Below, piece after piece: positions 1 through 8,163 of a DNA stretch of 64,000 nucleotides (positions are counted from its first letter, which is position 1; every line of letters begins with the position of its first letter). A model generated the notes under the pieces. That model was not told the DNA's origin and searched no databases. It worked only from the letters and a program-made list of their open reading frames with translations. The position numbers and the translations under genes were made by a program. This stretch comes from Chryseobacterium sp. JUb7 (GTDB taxonomy: Bacteria > Bacteroidota > Bacteroidia > Flavobacteriales > Weeksellaceae), in contig NZ_JANUFF010000007.1 of the NCBI RefSeq assembly GCF_024806495.1, forward strand, positions 144,307 through 208,306. The letters run 5' to 3'.

Positions 1-2
1 TA

Positions 3-284
3 GAAAATATCATCCGAATAGAGGTGACTCAGGCTTATCACCAATACAAATCCACTCAAAAGCAGATTCAGCAATTTGATAACGGAATACTGAACGATGC
101 TAAAAGTATTCTGGATGGAATCAGTTACAGTTATCAACGTGGAGAAAGCTCAATATTAGAAGTTTTAAATGCCCAAAGAACGTACAATGAACTGAGAAAA
201 AATTATTTTGAAATCCTCGCAGAAAATGCTGTTTCACTGATTGAACTGGAACGAAAATCGGGAATCTGGGATATCGATTTTTAA
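3..284 (+). CDS. TolC-family outer membrane efflux protein, C-terminal fragment
   Basis: The reading frame is open from the left window edge, so the gene starts outside the window and only its last ~94 codons are present. The fragment is helix-rich and matches the end of outer membrane efflux proteins (TolC/CzcC type): a long coiled-coil-like helix, then a conserved stretch with SYQRGESSILEVLNAQRTY, and a short tail ending near a Trp-Asp motif. In the family this region forms the second periplasmic helical hairpin of the trimeric channel, which works with an RND or similar pump. The pump partner must lie to the left and cannot be seen. An ATG at 24 is internal and should not be taken as the start. 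Confidence 0.8.
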   Translation, partial: ENIIRIEVTQAYHQYKSTQKQIQQFDNGILNDAKSILDGISYSYQRGESSILEVLNAQRTYNELRKNYFEILAENAVSLIELERKSGIWDIDF

Positions 285-289
285 TAAAA

Positions 290-323
290 AATAAGCTCTG
301 AATATTTTTAGAGCTTATTTTTT
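290..323. terminator. Bidirectional intrinsic terminator
   Basis: Inverted repeat AATAAGCTCT (290-299) and AGAGCTTATT (310-319) with T-runs on the right and A-runs on the left. It separates the convergent TolC-type and DUF1801 genes and overlaps the stop codon of the latter. Confidence 0.75.
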
Positions 324-782
324 CAGTTTACTTTTAAATTGTGTTTCGTAGATCGAAATCCACTCTTCAACAGTCATTTTTTCAGCCATTTCAGCTAATA
401 ATCCGAAAGGGATATCCTCCATTTTTTTGAAACGGACACATGATTTCCCCATGTCCAGTTTTCTTTTTGAATGCTTGGGGAATTCTTCTACAAACCAGTT
501 CAGCAATTCAGGCTTGGCATACATTCCCATATGATACAGGGCAATAAAATTCTTTTGAGAAGCCAGTCCCATAAATGGTAACGGAGATCCGGGCGTGCAA
601 TGATATCCTTCAGGATAAGTCTCCAACGGAACATCCCAGCCGATCATTCCATAGCTGATCCCTTGCTGAAAACCTTGCGGCAGATTTTCATTGATAATAT
701 CAAACATTTTTTTGAAAACCGCCTGTCTCTCTTCAGGAATTTTTGAAATATAGTCTTCTACAGAAATAGCAGGAATTTGCAT
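315..782 (-). CDS. DUF1801 domain protein
   Basis: 155 residues. The sequence has the hallmarks of DUF1801/YdhG-like proteins: an N-terminal helical segment with the pattern IPEERQAVFKKM, a central ISYGM...GW segment, LASQKNFIALYHMGMY in the middle, and KSCVRFKKMEDIP followed by a C-terminal helix. The family is cytosolic, distantly related to iron-chaperone/frataxin-fold proteins, and its biochemical role is not established. There is no signal peptide or membrane segment. The gene stands alone between two terminators. Family assignment is fairly sure; function unknown. Confidence 0.8.
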   Translation of the reverse strand: MQIPAISVEDYISKIPEERQAVFKKMFDIINENLPQGFQQGISYGMIGWDVPLETYPEGYHCTPGSPLPFMGLASQKNFIALYHMGMYAKPELLNWFVEEFPKHSKRKLDMGKSCVRFKKMEDIPFGLLAEMAEKMTVEEWISIYETQFKSKLKK

Positions 783-844
783 TTTTTATATGTTTTTATC
801 AGATTACTAATTTAAACTTTTCCATACATCAAACAAATAGTTTT

Positions 845-884
845 TTACAAAAAAGGCAGCTATACATAGGGTACAGCTGCCTTT
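845..884 (-). terminator. Intrinsic terminator of the T9SS cargo gene
   Basis: Stem AAAGGCAGCT (852-861) paired with AGCTGCCTTT (875-884); read on the minus strand it is followed by a U-rich tract. It lies just downstream of the stop codon at 904. Confidence 0.8.
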
Positions 885-903
885 GGTTATATAAATCTAA
901 AAA

Positions 904-2634
904 TTAATTCTTAATAGCCTTCGTTGTGAACTGAGATCCGTCTTTAAATTTCAATGTCACTAAATACAGTCCTGAATTCAAGAATCTTAAATCGATTTCT
1001 TTTGTAGGACGATCAATCGTTCTCACTATTCGTCCTGAAACATCACTGATGGTAACAGCTGTTACTTTTTCAATTTCAGAAACATACAATACATCTTTAA
1101 AAGGATTAGGATGAATCGCTAGTTTTTTCTTATTGGCATCAACTTCAGAAGTAGATAGCTGAGCTGTTTCCCAATATACATCATCCCAGTAATAAGACTT
1201 GCTGTCGTTACCTCCTCTGATAGCCAATCTTGCATCTGCAGGAACGGTATTCGGAACAGCAACAGTATATTCAGAGCCTGCCGCCGTGTAACTTGTATTA
1301 TTAATTGTTAAAGCCTGTATTGCTACAAAAGTACTTGCATCAGCCGTATTCGTTACGTATCCTACCGTTAAAGTTCCCGGGGCTCCACTGCTTACTCTTG
1401 CTTTAAGTCTTAGCTGATTGTTTCCTGAATTGATATTACTGAAAACAGGAAGTACAGTATAAGTCGGAGTCTGAGTTGCAGTCGTAAATTGATAAATATT
1501 TCTTGTCCCCGAAGCAGGAGTTGTAGACGTAATAGTTTGTGAACCTGTTCCTGCTAATCTGATCCAGCAATCCGGAACAATAGATCCTGTTGCATACGAA
1601 TCAAAATTCTCAAACAGTGAAGTTACCGCTCCACAAGCTGTTTTAAAGTTTCCTGAGAACGACCATGCGCTTTGGCTCGTCGCGGAGCTGCAATTTGATC
1701 TTACCCAGTAATAATAAGTCGTATTCGGATTTAAGTTATCGATTAATCTTGTCGTTCCCACTACTCCCTGAATTGTAGGTGGTGTACCTGCTGTAGGAGC
1801 CGTATTGGTAGTGCTGTAATAAATATCATAGCTTACAGCTGACGCTGAATTAGGCGTCCACGAAACCTGAGCCGAAGTAGAAGTTAAAGTACCTACAGGC
1901 TGTAAAGTAGGGGCTACACAGTCTGAATAGGCATCAGCAGAAAAAGCAAAAATATTCGAAACCCCTGTTCCTCCTGTTTTTGTTACCATTACACTTTGGA
2001 TCGGTTTTGTCTGATTGCCGGCATCCAACGTCAATAATGTCTGATATAATCTTGGGTTTGTCGTATTTGGTTCTAAAACATCATTCGTTCTGTTGATTCT
2101 TCCAATCCCCTGAATGGCAAAATTTGTTCCTCCATACCAGTCAGAAAGAGCCACCCCAGAAAAGGTCTGGCTTGTATTATCTGTAAAATTAACCTTTACT
2201 TCAACAGTAGAAGTACCACTTCCGCTTGTTGATAGCATATATAGTTTAAAAGCTGCTTTTGGAGAAGCAAAAGTCAATAATCCATTATCAGAAGTAGCAA
2301 CCAGTTTCAGAGAGTTATTTGCACTTAAATTTCCCAGTTGAAAACTTAATCCCGGAGTAGAGGCTACTACAGTATTGATAATTCCGTCAGCTGGTATTCC
2401 GTAAGTAAGCGGAGTGCTGGAAGACGTCAACTGGTAATCTCTTGCTACAAAAGCAAATGAAACGCCATCCACATCCGAACTGGTAGATAAAGAAGAAGAC
2501 CCTACACCATTAGCTATAACATCCGCTGTATATCCCGATTGTACAGGCATTGTCTGAAAATTTTGAGCCATCATCAGAGAGGCAGAAAAAAGAGCCGCAA
2601 TATTCAAGGCTCCACAAAGTAGTTTTATTTTCAT
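904..2634 (-). CDS. Secreted protein with fibronectin type III domain and T9SS type A sorting tail
   Basis: 576 residues. An N-terminal signal peptide (about residues 1-24) is followed by a Ser/Thr-rich N-terminal region, then a fibronectin type III domain at about 240-335 (pattern SAQVSW...YDIYYSTT...LNPNTTYYYWVRSNC). A beta-sandwich-like segment at about 340-490 contains SLFENFD and ends in YYWDDVYWE, resembling the lectin/MAM-like domains common in flavobacterial adhesins. The last ~75 residues form a Por secretion tail: HPNPFKDVLYV, then VSGRIV and LNSGLYLV. This signal directs export across the outer membrane by the type IX system and anchoring or release at the surface. No catalytic motif is visible; an adhesin or carbohydrate-binding role is inference. 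It is monocistronic. Confidence 0.88.
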   Translation of the reverse strand: MKIKLLCGALNIAALFSASLMMAQNFQTMPVQSGYTADVIANGVGSSSLSTSSDVDGVSFAFVARDYQLTSSSTPLTYGIPADGIINTVVASTPGLSFQLGNLSANNSLKLVATSDNGLLTFASPKAAFKLYMLSTSGSGTSTVEVKVNFTDNTSQTFSGVALSDWYGGTNFAIQGIGRINRTNDVLEPNTTNPRLYQTLLTLDAGNQTKPIQSVMVTKTGGTGVSNIFAFSADAYSDCVAPTLQPVGTLTSTSAQVSWTPNSASAVSYDIYYSTTNTAPTAGTPPTIQGVVGTTRLIDNLNPNTTYYYWVRSNCSSATSQSAWSFSGNFKTACGAVTSLFENFDSYATGSIVPDCWIRLAGTGSQTITSTTPASGTRNIYQFTTATQTPTYTVLPVFSNINSGNNQLRLKARVSSGAPGTLTVGYVTNTADASTFVAIQALTINNTSYTAAGSEYTVAVPNTVPADARLAIRGGNDSKSYYWDDVYWETAQLSTSEVDANKKKLAIHPNPFKDVLYVSEIEKVTAVTISDVSGRIVRTIDRPTKEIDLRFLNSGLYLVTLKFKDGSQFTTKAIKN

Positions 2635-2886
2635 ATTACTTATTATTAATGCCCTAAATTTATAAAAAAAATAATATAAAAACCATTTAGATAAACATTT
2701 TTCAAATAAAATTTACATTAATTAAAAAATCAAACAACCATTTAAATCAATTAAAATATATAAACAAAAATAATAAACAAATAAAACATAAAAAACATCA
2801 ACAAAAACAAAGTATAAGTAAGAATATAAAAAACCAACACAAAACAGTAAAAATGAGCAGTATTTTAATATTGAGAAATTAAATCT

Positions 2887-2894
2887 TATTTTTG
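2887..2894 (+). promoter_or_regulatory. -7 promoter element TATTTTTG of the aminotransferase operon
   Basis: TATTTTTG matches the Bacteroidota -7 consensus TAnnTTTG and lies 19 nt before the ATG at 2914. No well-spaced -33 TTTG is evident. The rest of the 2635-2913 spacer is A-rich and featureless. Confidence 0.5.
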
Positions 2895-2913
2895 TCATAC
2901 AAATTTTTGAACA

Positions 2914-4119
2914 ATGCCGAATATTTCAAACAGAGCACAGCATATGCCAGCATCGCCGGTAAGAAAACTAGTTCCTTTTGCGTTAAAAGCAAAACAAAAG
3001 GGAATTAAAGTATATCATCTTAATATAGGGCAACCGGATATTGAAACTCCGGAAACGGCTTTAAATGCTTTAAAAAACATAGATTTAAAAGTATTGGAGT
3101 ATGCTCTTTCTGAAGGAAATATCGAATACAGACAGGCACTTACCGAGTATTATCACAGTTTGGATTTCACAGATTTAACGCCTGACAACTTTATTGTAAC
3201 CAATGGAGGGTCAGAAGCTTTAAACTTTGCGATTTCTACATTATGTGATGATGGTGACGAAGTGATCATTCCGGAACCTTATTATGCGAACTATAATGGT
3301 TTTACCAATGCATTCAATGTAAATGTTGTCGCTGTTCCTTCAACAATTGATACAGGATTTGCTCTTCCTCCGATCGAGGAATTTGAGAAAAAAATCACAG
3401 AGAAGACAAGAGCTATCGTTATTTGTAATCCTGGGAATCCTACCGGATATCTTTACACTCGTGAAGAGCTTCAAAAATTAGCCGAAATCGCTTTAAAATA
3501 TGATATCGTTATTATTTCTGACGAAGTATACAGAGAATATGTTTACGATGGAAAACAGCAGATTTCAATGCTTGCATTTCCTGAATTAAGCGAAAATTGC
3601 ATCATTATTGATTCAGAATCAAAACGTTACTCAATGTGTGGTGTAAGAATCGGATGTTTAATCACCCGCTCTAAAAAAATACACGATGCGGCAATGCTTT
3701 TTGCACAGGCAAGACTAAGTCCGGTTTTACTGGGACAGATTGCAGCTACAGCAGCTCACCAAAATGACGGTGCTTACATAAGAGCAGTAAGAGAAGAATA
3801 TACACACAGAAGAAATATTCTGGTTGATTTGCTTAATGCAATTCCCGGAGTTATTTGTCCTAAACCCAAAGGAGCTTTCTATTGCGTTGCCGAACTTCCG
3901 GTAGATGACACTGAAAAATTTGCCCAATGGCTGCTTGAAAAATATTCTTTCAATAACGAAACGATCATGGTAGCCCCTGCAGGAGGCTTTTACAGCAACC
4001 CTGAGTTAGGAAAAAAACAGGTAAGAATCGCTTACGTTCTAAAAGAAGAAGATTTAAAAAGAAGTGCAGCTATTTTAAAAGATGCCCTTGAAAAATACAA
4101 ATTAGAATTCAGCCTTTAA
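2914..4119 (+). CDS. PLP-dependent class I/II aminotransferase (aspartate aminotransferase-like)
   Basis: 401 residues, normal length for fold-type I aminotransferases. Visible family motifs are LNIGQPDIETP near the N terminus, NGGSEALN (cofactor phosphate site), CNPGNPTG in the middle, ISDEVYREY, and SESKRYSMCGVRIG, whose lysine should form the Schiff base with pyridoxal phosphate. The enzyme is cytosolic and probably transaminates aspartate or an aromatic/prephenate-type substrate; the exact substrate cannot be read from the sequence. It is the first gene of a probable operon with a lipoprotein (16-nt gap), murB and a small hypothetical gene. Confidence 0.88.
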   Translation: MPNISNRAQHMPASPVRKLVPFALKAKQKGIKVYHLNIGQPDIETPETALNALKNIDLKVLEYALSEGNIEYRQALTEYYHSLDFTDLTPDNFIVTNGGSEALNFAISTLCDDGDEVIIPEPYYANYNGFTNAFNVNVVAVPSTIDTGFALPPIEEFEKKITEKTRAIVICNPGNPTGYLYTREELQKLAEIALKYDIVIISDEVYREYVYDGKQQISMLAFPELSENCIIIDSESKRYSMCGVRIGCLITRSKKIHDAAMLFAQARLSPVLLGQIAATAAHQNDGAYIRAVREEYTHRRNILVDLLNAIPGVICPKPKGAFYCVAELPVDDTEKFAQWLLEKYSFNNETIMVAPAGGFYSNPELGKKQVRIAYVLKEEDLKRSAAILKDALEKYKLEFSL

Positions 4120-4135
4120 TTTAAAACGATACAAA

Positions 4136-4618
4136 ATGTCAGCAATAAAAAATCTTGGTTTGAAAATTTTCTCTCCGATGCTTTTATTGCTGATATTTTT
4201 TTCTTGTGATGACAAGAAACCCGAAAACACTGGCTCAAAAAATCCAAACGATATTATTTTTATACGTTACTCAGACATTGGAGGTGAGCTCGGAAACTAC
4301 AAAATTATTAAAATCACAAAAGATTCTATTCAATTAGAAACGGGAATTACCAACAATAAAACCCATAAAGAATGGAAGTCTTCTATAAATTCTCAAGTTT
4401 GGAATCAACTTACATCAACCATTGATGTAAAAACTCTAGACAAAATAAAAAGTTCACCAAGCAAACAATCTGTCGACGGATTTGATGAAACTTTCCAGAT
4501 CAAGACTGTTAAAAAATATCATGTTTATGTAAATGCATATGCTGACACCATTTATTATAAACAGCTTCAAAAATTAAAAGACCAAATTCAAAATATTCTT
4601 CCAACCGAATATAAATAA
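4136..4618 (+). CDS. Hypothetical lipoprotein
   Basis: 160 residues, not assigned to a known family. Residues 1-24 form a lipoprotein signal peptide: positive N terminus, hydrophobic core LLLLIFF, then SCDD with the lipidation Cys. The rest is a polar, Lys-rich domain with short beta-like stretches (KIIKITKDSIQLETG, FQIKTVKKYHVYVNAY). It probably sits on the periplasmic or outer membrane leaflet. It lies 16 nt after the aminotransferase gene and 4 nt before murB, so it is probably co-transcribed, but nothing links it mechanistically to either neighbour. Confidence 0.7.
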   Translation: MSAIKNLGLKIFSPMLLLLIFFSCDDKKPENTGSKNPNDIIFIRYSDIGGELGNYKIIKITKDSIQLETGITNNKTHKEWKSSINSQVWNQLTSTIDVKTLDKIKSSPSKQSVDGFDETFQIKTVKKYHVYVNAYADTIYYKQLQKLKDQIQNILPTEYK

Positions 4619-4622
4619 ACCA

Positions 4623-5636
4623 ATGCAAGAAAATTTTTCTCTAAAACCATACAATACATTCGGTGTTGATGCAAAAGCAAAATATTTCGCTGAAGTCAGC
4701 ACTACTGATGAATTAAAAGATGTTCTTAGTTTTTCAAAAACCAACACTCTTCCTCTTTTATTCTTAGGTGGCGGAAGCAATGTATTGCTGACAAAAGATT
4801 TTGACGGCTTGGTTATTCAGCTTAATTTAAAAGGAATTTCAGAAGAAGTCCTGAATGAAAACGAAATTCTGATCACCGCAAAAGCCGGAGAAAACTGGCA
4901 TGAATTTGTGATGCATTGTTTAGATAAAAATTTTGGTGGATTAGAAAACCTTTCTTTAATCCCCGGAAATGTAGGAACATCACCAATGCAGAATATCGGC
5001 GCCTACGGAACCGAAATTAAAGATATATTTGTATCATGCCGAGTTTTAAATCTGAAAACTCTGGAAATCGCACTATTCAACCTTAAGCAATGTCAATTCG
5101 GCTACAGAGATTCTATTTTTAAGCAGGAAGGAAAAGGAAAATATGTGATTCTCGAAGTTTCATTCAGATTAACGATGAAAAATCACAGAATCAAAACGGA
5201 ATACGGTGCTATAAAAACCGAACTGGAAAATCTGAATATTGAAAAACCCACCATTCAGGACGTTTCAAGAGCGGTTATTAATATCAGACAAAGCAAACTA
5301 CCCGATCCGAAGCAAATCGGAAACGCGGGAAGCTTTTTTAAAAACCCTACCATTCCTTTGACTCAATTTCAGGAATTGCAGAGAAAATTCGAAAATATTC
5401 AGGGTTATCCGAATGGAGATTTTGTGAAAGTTCCTGCCGGCTGGCTCATTGAACAATGCGGCTGGAAAGGAAAACAGATCGGCAATGTTGCTTCGCACAA
5501 ACTACAGTCACTGGTAATCATCAATGCAACCGGAGAAGCTACAGGAAAGGAAATTTTTGATTTTTCAACAGAAATTATCAACTCTGTAAAAGAGAAATTC
5601 GGGATTGAACTGGAAAGAGAAGTAAACATTATATAA
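4623..5636 (+). CDS. murB: UDP-N-acetylenolpyruvoylglucosamine reductase MurB
   Basis: 337 residues, matching the longer Escherichia coli-type (type I) MurB. It reduces UDP-GlcNAc-enolpyruvate to UDP-MurNAc with NADPH and FAD in cytosolic peptidoglycan precursor synthesis. Visible motifs are NTFGVDAKAKYF at the N terminus, the FAD-binding LGGGSNVLL and GNVGTSPMQNIGAYG, FGYRDSIFK, GSFFKNP (catalytic serine region), and AGWLIEQCGWKG near the C terminus. It starts 4 nt after the lipoprotein stop and its stop is 1 nt before the next ATG, so translational coupling is likely. Confidence 0.96.
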   Translation: MQENFSLKPYNTFGVDAKAKYFAEVSTTDELKDVLSFSKTNTLPLLFLGGGSNVLLTKDFDGLVIQLNLKGISEEVLNENEILITAKAGENWHEFVMHCLDKNFGGLENLSLIPGNVGTSPMQNIGAYGTEIKDIFVSCRVLNLKTLEIALFNLKQCQFGYRDSIFKQEGKGKYVILEVSFRLTMKNHRIKTEYGAIKTELENLNIEKPTIQDVSRAVINIRQSKLPDPKQIGNAGSFFKNPTIPLTQFQELQRKFENIQGYPNGDFVKVPAGWLIEQCGWKGKQIGNVASHKLQSLVIINATGEATGKEIFDFSTEIINSVKEKFGIELEREVNII

Positions 5637-5637
5637 A

Positions 5638-6204
5638 ATGAATAAGATGGCAAAAGATTTAACCGAAAAAGAATTCGGAAAACTCATTCAGAAACATATT
5701 TCTAAGATTAATTTCGTGAAGATCAATCTTGAAAATGAATCCTCAATATTTGGATTTATTACCAAAGCCTCTGATGATTTTTTAATGATCGAAGAAACAA
5801 ATGACTTTTCCCTGGCAGGAATCAAAATTGTTCCTTATGCCAAAGTTACCAGTATTCGTAATGGTATTTCAGATAAAATTTCAAAGGTAATTTATTCAGA
5901 AGAGGGACTGATCAAGTTCAATCATAAAATTATTGACAATACATCTTTAAAAAACTACGAATCTCTTTTCAAGTCTATTAAAAAACAGGATTTCCACTGT
6001 ATTGTTGAGAGTAAGAAAAAAGACAAAGATTTGTTTTCAATTGGGGAAATTTTGGAAGTTGGAGAAAAATCAGTTACCATTAAAAATTATGATCCAACAG
6101 GAAAATTCAACAAAAAACCTCATAAAATTTCTTTTAAAAACATTGAATTAATTAATTTTAATGACAACTACTCTACCATTTTCAAAAAGTATTTAAGAAA
6201 ATAA
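5638..6204 (+). CDS. Hypothetical protein, possible tandem Sm-like folds
   Basis: 188 residues; a second in-frame ATG at 5647 is an equally good start. Not recognised as a named family. It has two parts. The first contains GFITKASDDFLMIEETNDFSLAGIK and then a KVTSIRNG turn. The second contains SIGEILEVGEKSVTIKNYDPTGKF and ends with a YSTIFKKYLRK tail. Each half reads like a small beta-barrel of the Sm/Hfq type, with alternating hydrophobic strands and a G-[IV]-[IL] start; this is inference only. No signal peptide. The gene is almost contiguous with murB and is followed by a terminator. Confidence 0.65.
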   Translation: MNKMAKDLTEKEFGKLIQKHISKINFVKINLENESSIFGFITKASDDFLMIEETNDFSLAGIKIVPYAKVTSIRNGISDKISKVIYSEEGLIKFNHKIIDNTSLKNYESLFKSIKKQDFHCIVESKKKDKDLFSIGEILEVGEKSVTIKNYDPTGKFNKKPHKISFKNIELINFNDNYSTIFKKYLRK

Positions 6205-6223
6205 ATACAGAGTTAAAAAATAA

Positions 6224-6250
6224 AAAGACAGCTAAAATAGCTGTCTTTTA
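6224..6250. terminator. Bidirectional intrinsic terminator
   Basis: Stem AAAGACAGCT (6224-6233) and AGCTGTCTTT (6239-6248), five-base loop, T-rich on the right and A-rich on the left; it lies between two convergent genes. Confidence 0.8.
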
Positions 6251-6262
6251 CTGTATTATTGC

Positions 6263-6757
6263 TTATTCACATATAATATGCAATGCATTGGTAGGATCTG
6301 CTTCCACTAAATCTTCGAAACCTTGAATAGTACAGGCATCTAAACCATCCAGCTCTATCGTCCCAGTTCCCGTTACCGAACCTCCCGCATAATAAATGGT
6401 GATATCTCCCATCCCCACTTCAATACTAATTCCACAAAAACTCGAAGCCGTACCCGGTCCCGCCCAATCAATATAATTATCTACATCAACAATGAATCTA
6501 CACCCATGATGTTTTCCTGAAGATTGCGCCGAATTCAGATTTATCTTAACATGTTTTCCCGAAGCTTTTACAAATCCAGTTTTTTCATCAATTGCAAAGG
6601 TATCAGCTGTGATCATTTTACCATCTTTTGTCTGTACGGTTCTTCCTTCTGTCTGTAATGAACGTTTTTCCGTGTGAGTATCTTCAATAGAATCATTGGA
6701 AACCGAGCACGAAACAATTAATAACGCTGCTATAGCCGAAAATAATAACTTTTTCAT
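6263..6757 (-). CDS. Hypothetical lipoprotein with four conserved-looking cysteines
   Basis: 164 residues. Residues 1-17 form a lipoprotein signal peptide ending in LLIVSC. A polar linker follows, then a compact domain of about 80 residues that is rich in Gly and beta-branched residues (ISIEVGMGDITIYYAGGSVTGTG). Four cysteines outside the lipobox (in HGCRF, SSFCG, LDACT and HIICE) could form two disulfides in the periplasm. I do not recognise the family. It stands alone, divergent from proC. Confidence 0.65.
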   Translation of the reverse strand: MKKLLFSAIAALLIVSCSVSNDSIEDTHTEKRSLQTEGRTVQTKDGKMITADTFAIDEKTGFVKASGKHVKINLNSAQSSGKHHGCRFIVDVDNYIDWAGPGTASSFCGISIEVGMGDITIYYAGGSVTGTGTIELDGLDACTIQGFEDLVEADPTNALHIICE

Positions 6758-6901
6758 AGTATTAGGTTTAATTTATTTCGCTAAATTAATTTATTCTAAA
6801 TAAAATTAATTATATATTTTACACATATGAAAAAAATTATCTCTTATAATTATGTAATAAATTAGAACAAAACCCTATTTTAGCTTTAAAATAAACACAA
6901 T

Positions 6902-7705
6902 ATGAAAATTGCTATCATCGGAGCCGGAAATATGGGGCTGTCATTTTCAAAATCATTTTTGAAATACGAACTGATAAAACCTGAAAATCTTCATTTAATT
7001 ACCCGAAATGAATCTAAAATTTCTAAAATATCCGAAAGTTTTCCACATTCCAAAATTTCAACATTTGACAACCTTAGTGAACTCGATGCTGATTTAATTA
7101 TTATCGCTGTAAAACCTCAGGATTTCAAAAATATTGCAGAGAATTTTCAGTTCAGGCTAAAGGAAAATCAAATGGTCCTCTCCATCATGGCCGGAATCAA
7201 AATCGAGAAAATTCAAAAATTATTAAACCACCCTTTGGTTGTAAGAGCAATGCCCAACTCTCCCACCCTTCTCGGAATGGGAATCACCGGCTACACTTCT
7301 GCAGAGGGGATTTCTTTCAGTCAGCTGATCAACATTGAAAGACTATTAAACTCCACCGGAAGATCTGTTTATCTGGAAAATGAAGATTTATTGGATGGCG
7401 TAACGGCACTTTCAGGCAGTGGTCCTGCCTATTTTTATTATATTATTGATGCCATGATCAAAGCAGGAATAGACATGGGAATTGATGAAAATCTATCTAA
7501 ATTATTTGTAAAACAAACCATGCTTGGCGCCTATCACCTGATTAATAATTCCGATAAAAACTTGGAAGAACTGATCAAAGATGTTGCATCAAAAGGAGGA
7601 ACCACGGAAGCTGCTCTGAAAACTTTTGAGGAAAATAATTTTAAAGAAATTTTAAAAAAAGGAATTTTAAATGCTGAAAAACGCGCTAAAGAACTAAACG
7701 GCTAA
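6902..7705 (+). CDS. proC: Pyrroline-5-carboxylate reductase ProC
   Basis: 267 residues, the usual length. It catalyses the last step of proline biosynthesis, NAD(P)H-dependent reduction of pyrroline-5-carboxylate, in the cytosol. The N-terminal Rossmann motif IGAGNMGLSF is clear, followed by VVRAMPNSP and the C-terminal dimerisation/substrate signature LSGSGPAYFYYIIDAM. The 3' end overlaps the convergent VanZ-like gene by 20 bp, so transcripts from both strands would meet here; no terminator hairpin separates them. Confidence 0.96.
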   Translation: MKIAIIGAGNMGLSFSKSFLKYELIKPENLHLITRNESKISKISESFPHSKISTFDNLSELDADLIIIAVKPQDFKNIAENFQFRLKENQMVLSIMAGIKIEKIQKLLNHPLVVRAMPNSPTLLGMGITGYTSAEGISFSQLINIERLLNSTGRSVYLENEDLLDGVTALSGSGPAYFYYIIDAMIKAGIDMGIDENLSKLFVKQTMLGAYHLINNSDKNLEELIKDVASKGGTTEAALKTFEENNFKEILKKGILNAEKRAKELNG

Positions 7706-8108
7706 ACCTTTTCTCCAGAAACTTACAGATCAACCATCCTAAATACACTCCAAGGGTATTTAAGATAATATCATCGACCTCAAAAATACCCATTCTTGTA
7801 AAATACTGCAGTCCTTCCGCAATCACAATAGCCGAAACAAATGTTATTATCAACTTTTTTAAATCTGAAAGCTGAAGAAGAATCCAGCCTAAAAAACCAA
7901 AAGGAATAAACATCACCACATTCCCAAGAACAATAATGATAATCGCCCTCCAGGAAATAGTTTCTTTGATAAACTTAATCGTTGTAAAAATAGGCTCTAT
8001 GGTAAGAAGATTATCTTCATACTGAAACCTGCCCATCCCCCAAAACATGAGATAGAGCAAAAAGAAAGTATAGGGAACAATAATAATTTTATAAAATTTC
8101 TTTAACAT
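7686..8108 (-). CDS. VanZ-like family membrane protein
   Basis: About 140 residues with four hydrophobic segments: an N-terminal one with VPYTFFLLYLMFWGMGRF, a second in IIIVLGNVVMFIPFGFLGWIL, a third in LIITFVSAIVIAEGLQ, and a C-terminal one. The sequence N-V-x-M-F-x-P-F-G-F-L and the ending DDIILNTLGVYLGWLIC match VanZ-like proteins (PF04892). The name comes from teicoplanin resistance, but chromosomal homologues like this have no proven role. I chose the ATG at 8108 rather than the TTG at 8117 because a -7 element (8115-8122, minus strand) overlaps the TTG. Confidence 0.8.
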   Translation of the reverse strand: MLKKFYKIIIVPYTFFLLYLMFWGMGRFQYEDNLLTIEPIFTTIKFIKETISWRAIIIIVLGNVVMFIPFGFLGWILLQLSDLKKLIITFVSAIVIAEGLQYFTRMGIFEVDDIILNTLGVYLGWLICKFLEKRFSRLVL

Positions 8109-8114
8109 CAATTG

Positions 8115-8122
8115 CAAATTTA
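8115..8122 (-). promoter_or_regulatory. -7 element TAAATTTG of the VanZ-like gene, near-leaderless
   Basis: CAAATTTA on the plus strand reads TAAATTTG on the minus strand and ends only 6 nt before the ATG at 8108, which implies an almost leaderless transcript. Confidence 0.45.
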
Positions 8123-8138
8123 TTCATTTCAAAAACAT

Positions 8139-8146
8139 TAAATTTG
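8139..8146 (+). promoter_or_regulatory. -7 element TAAATTTG of lnt
   Basis: Exact match to TAnnTTTG, 17 nt upstream of the lnt ATG at 8164; it forms a divergent pair with the VanZ-gene element 16 bp away. Confidence 0.5.
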
Positions 8147-8163
8147 TGTGTTAAATAAATTTA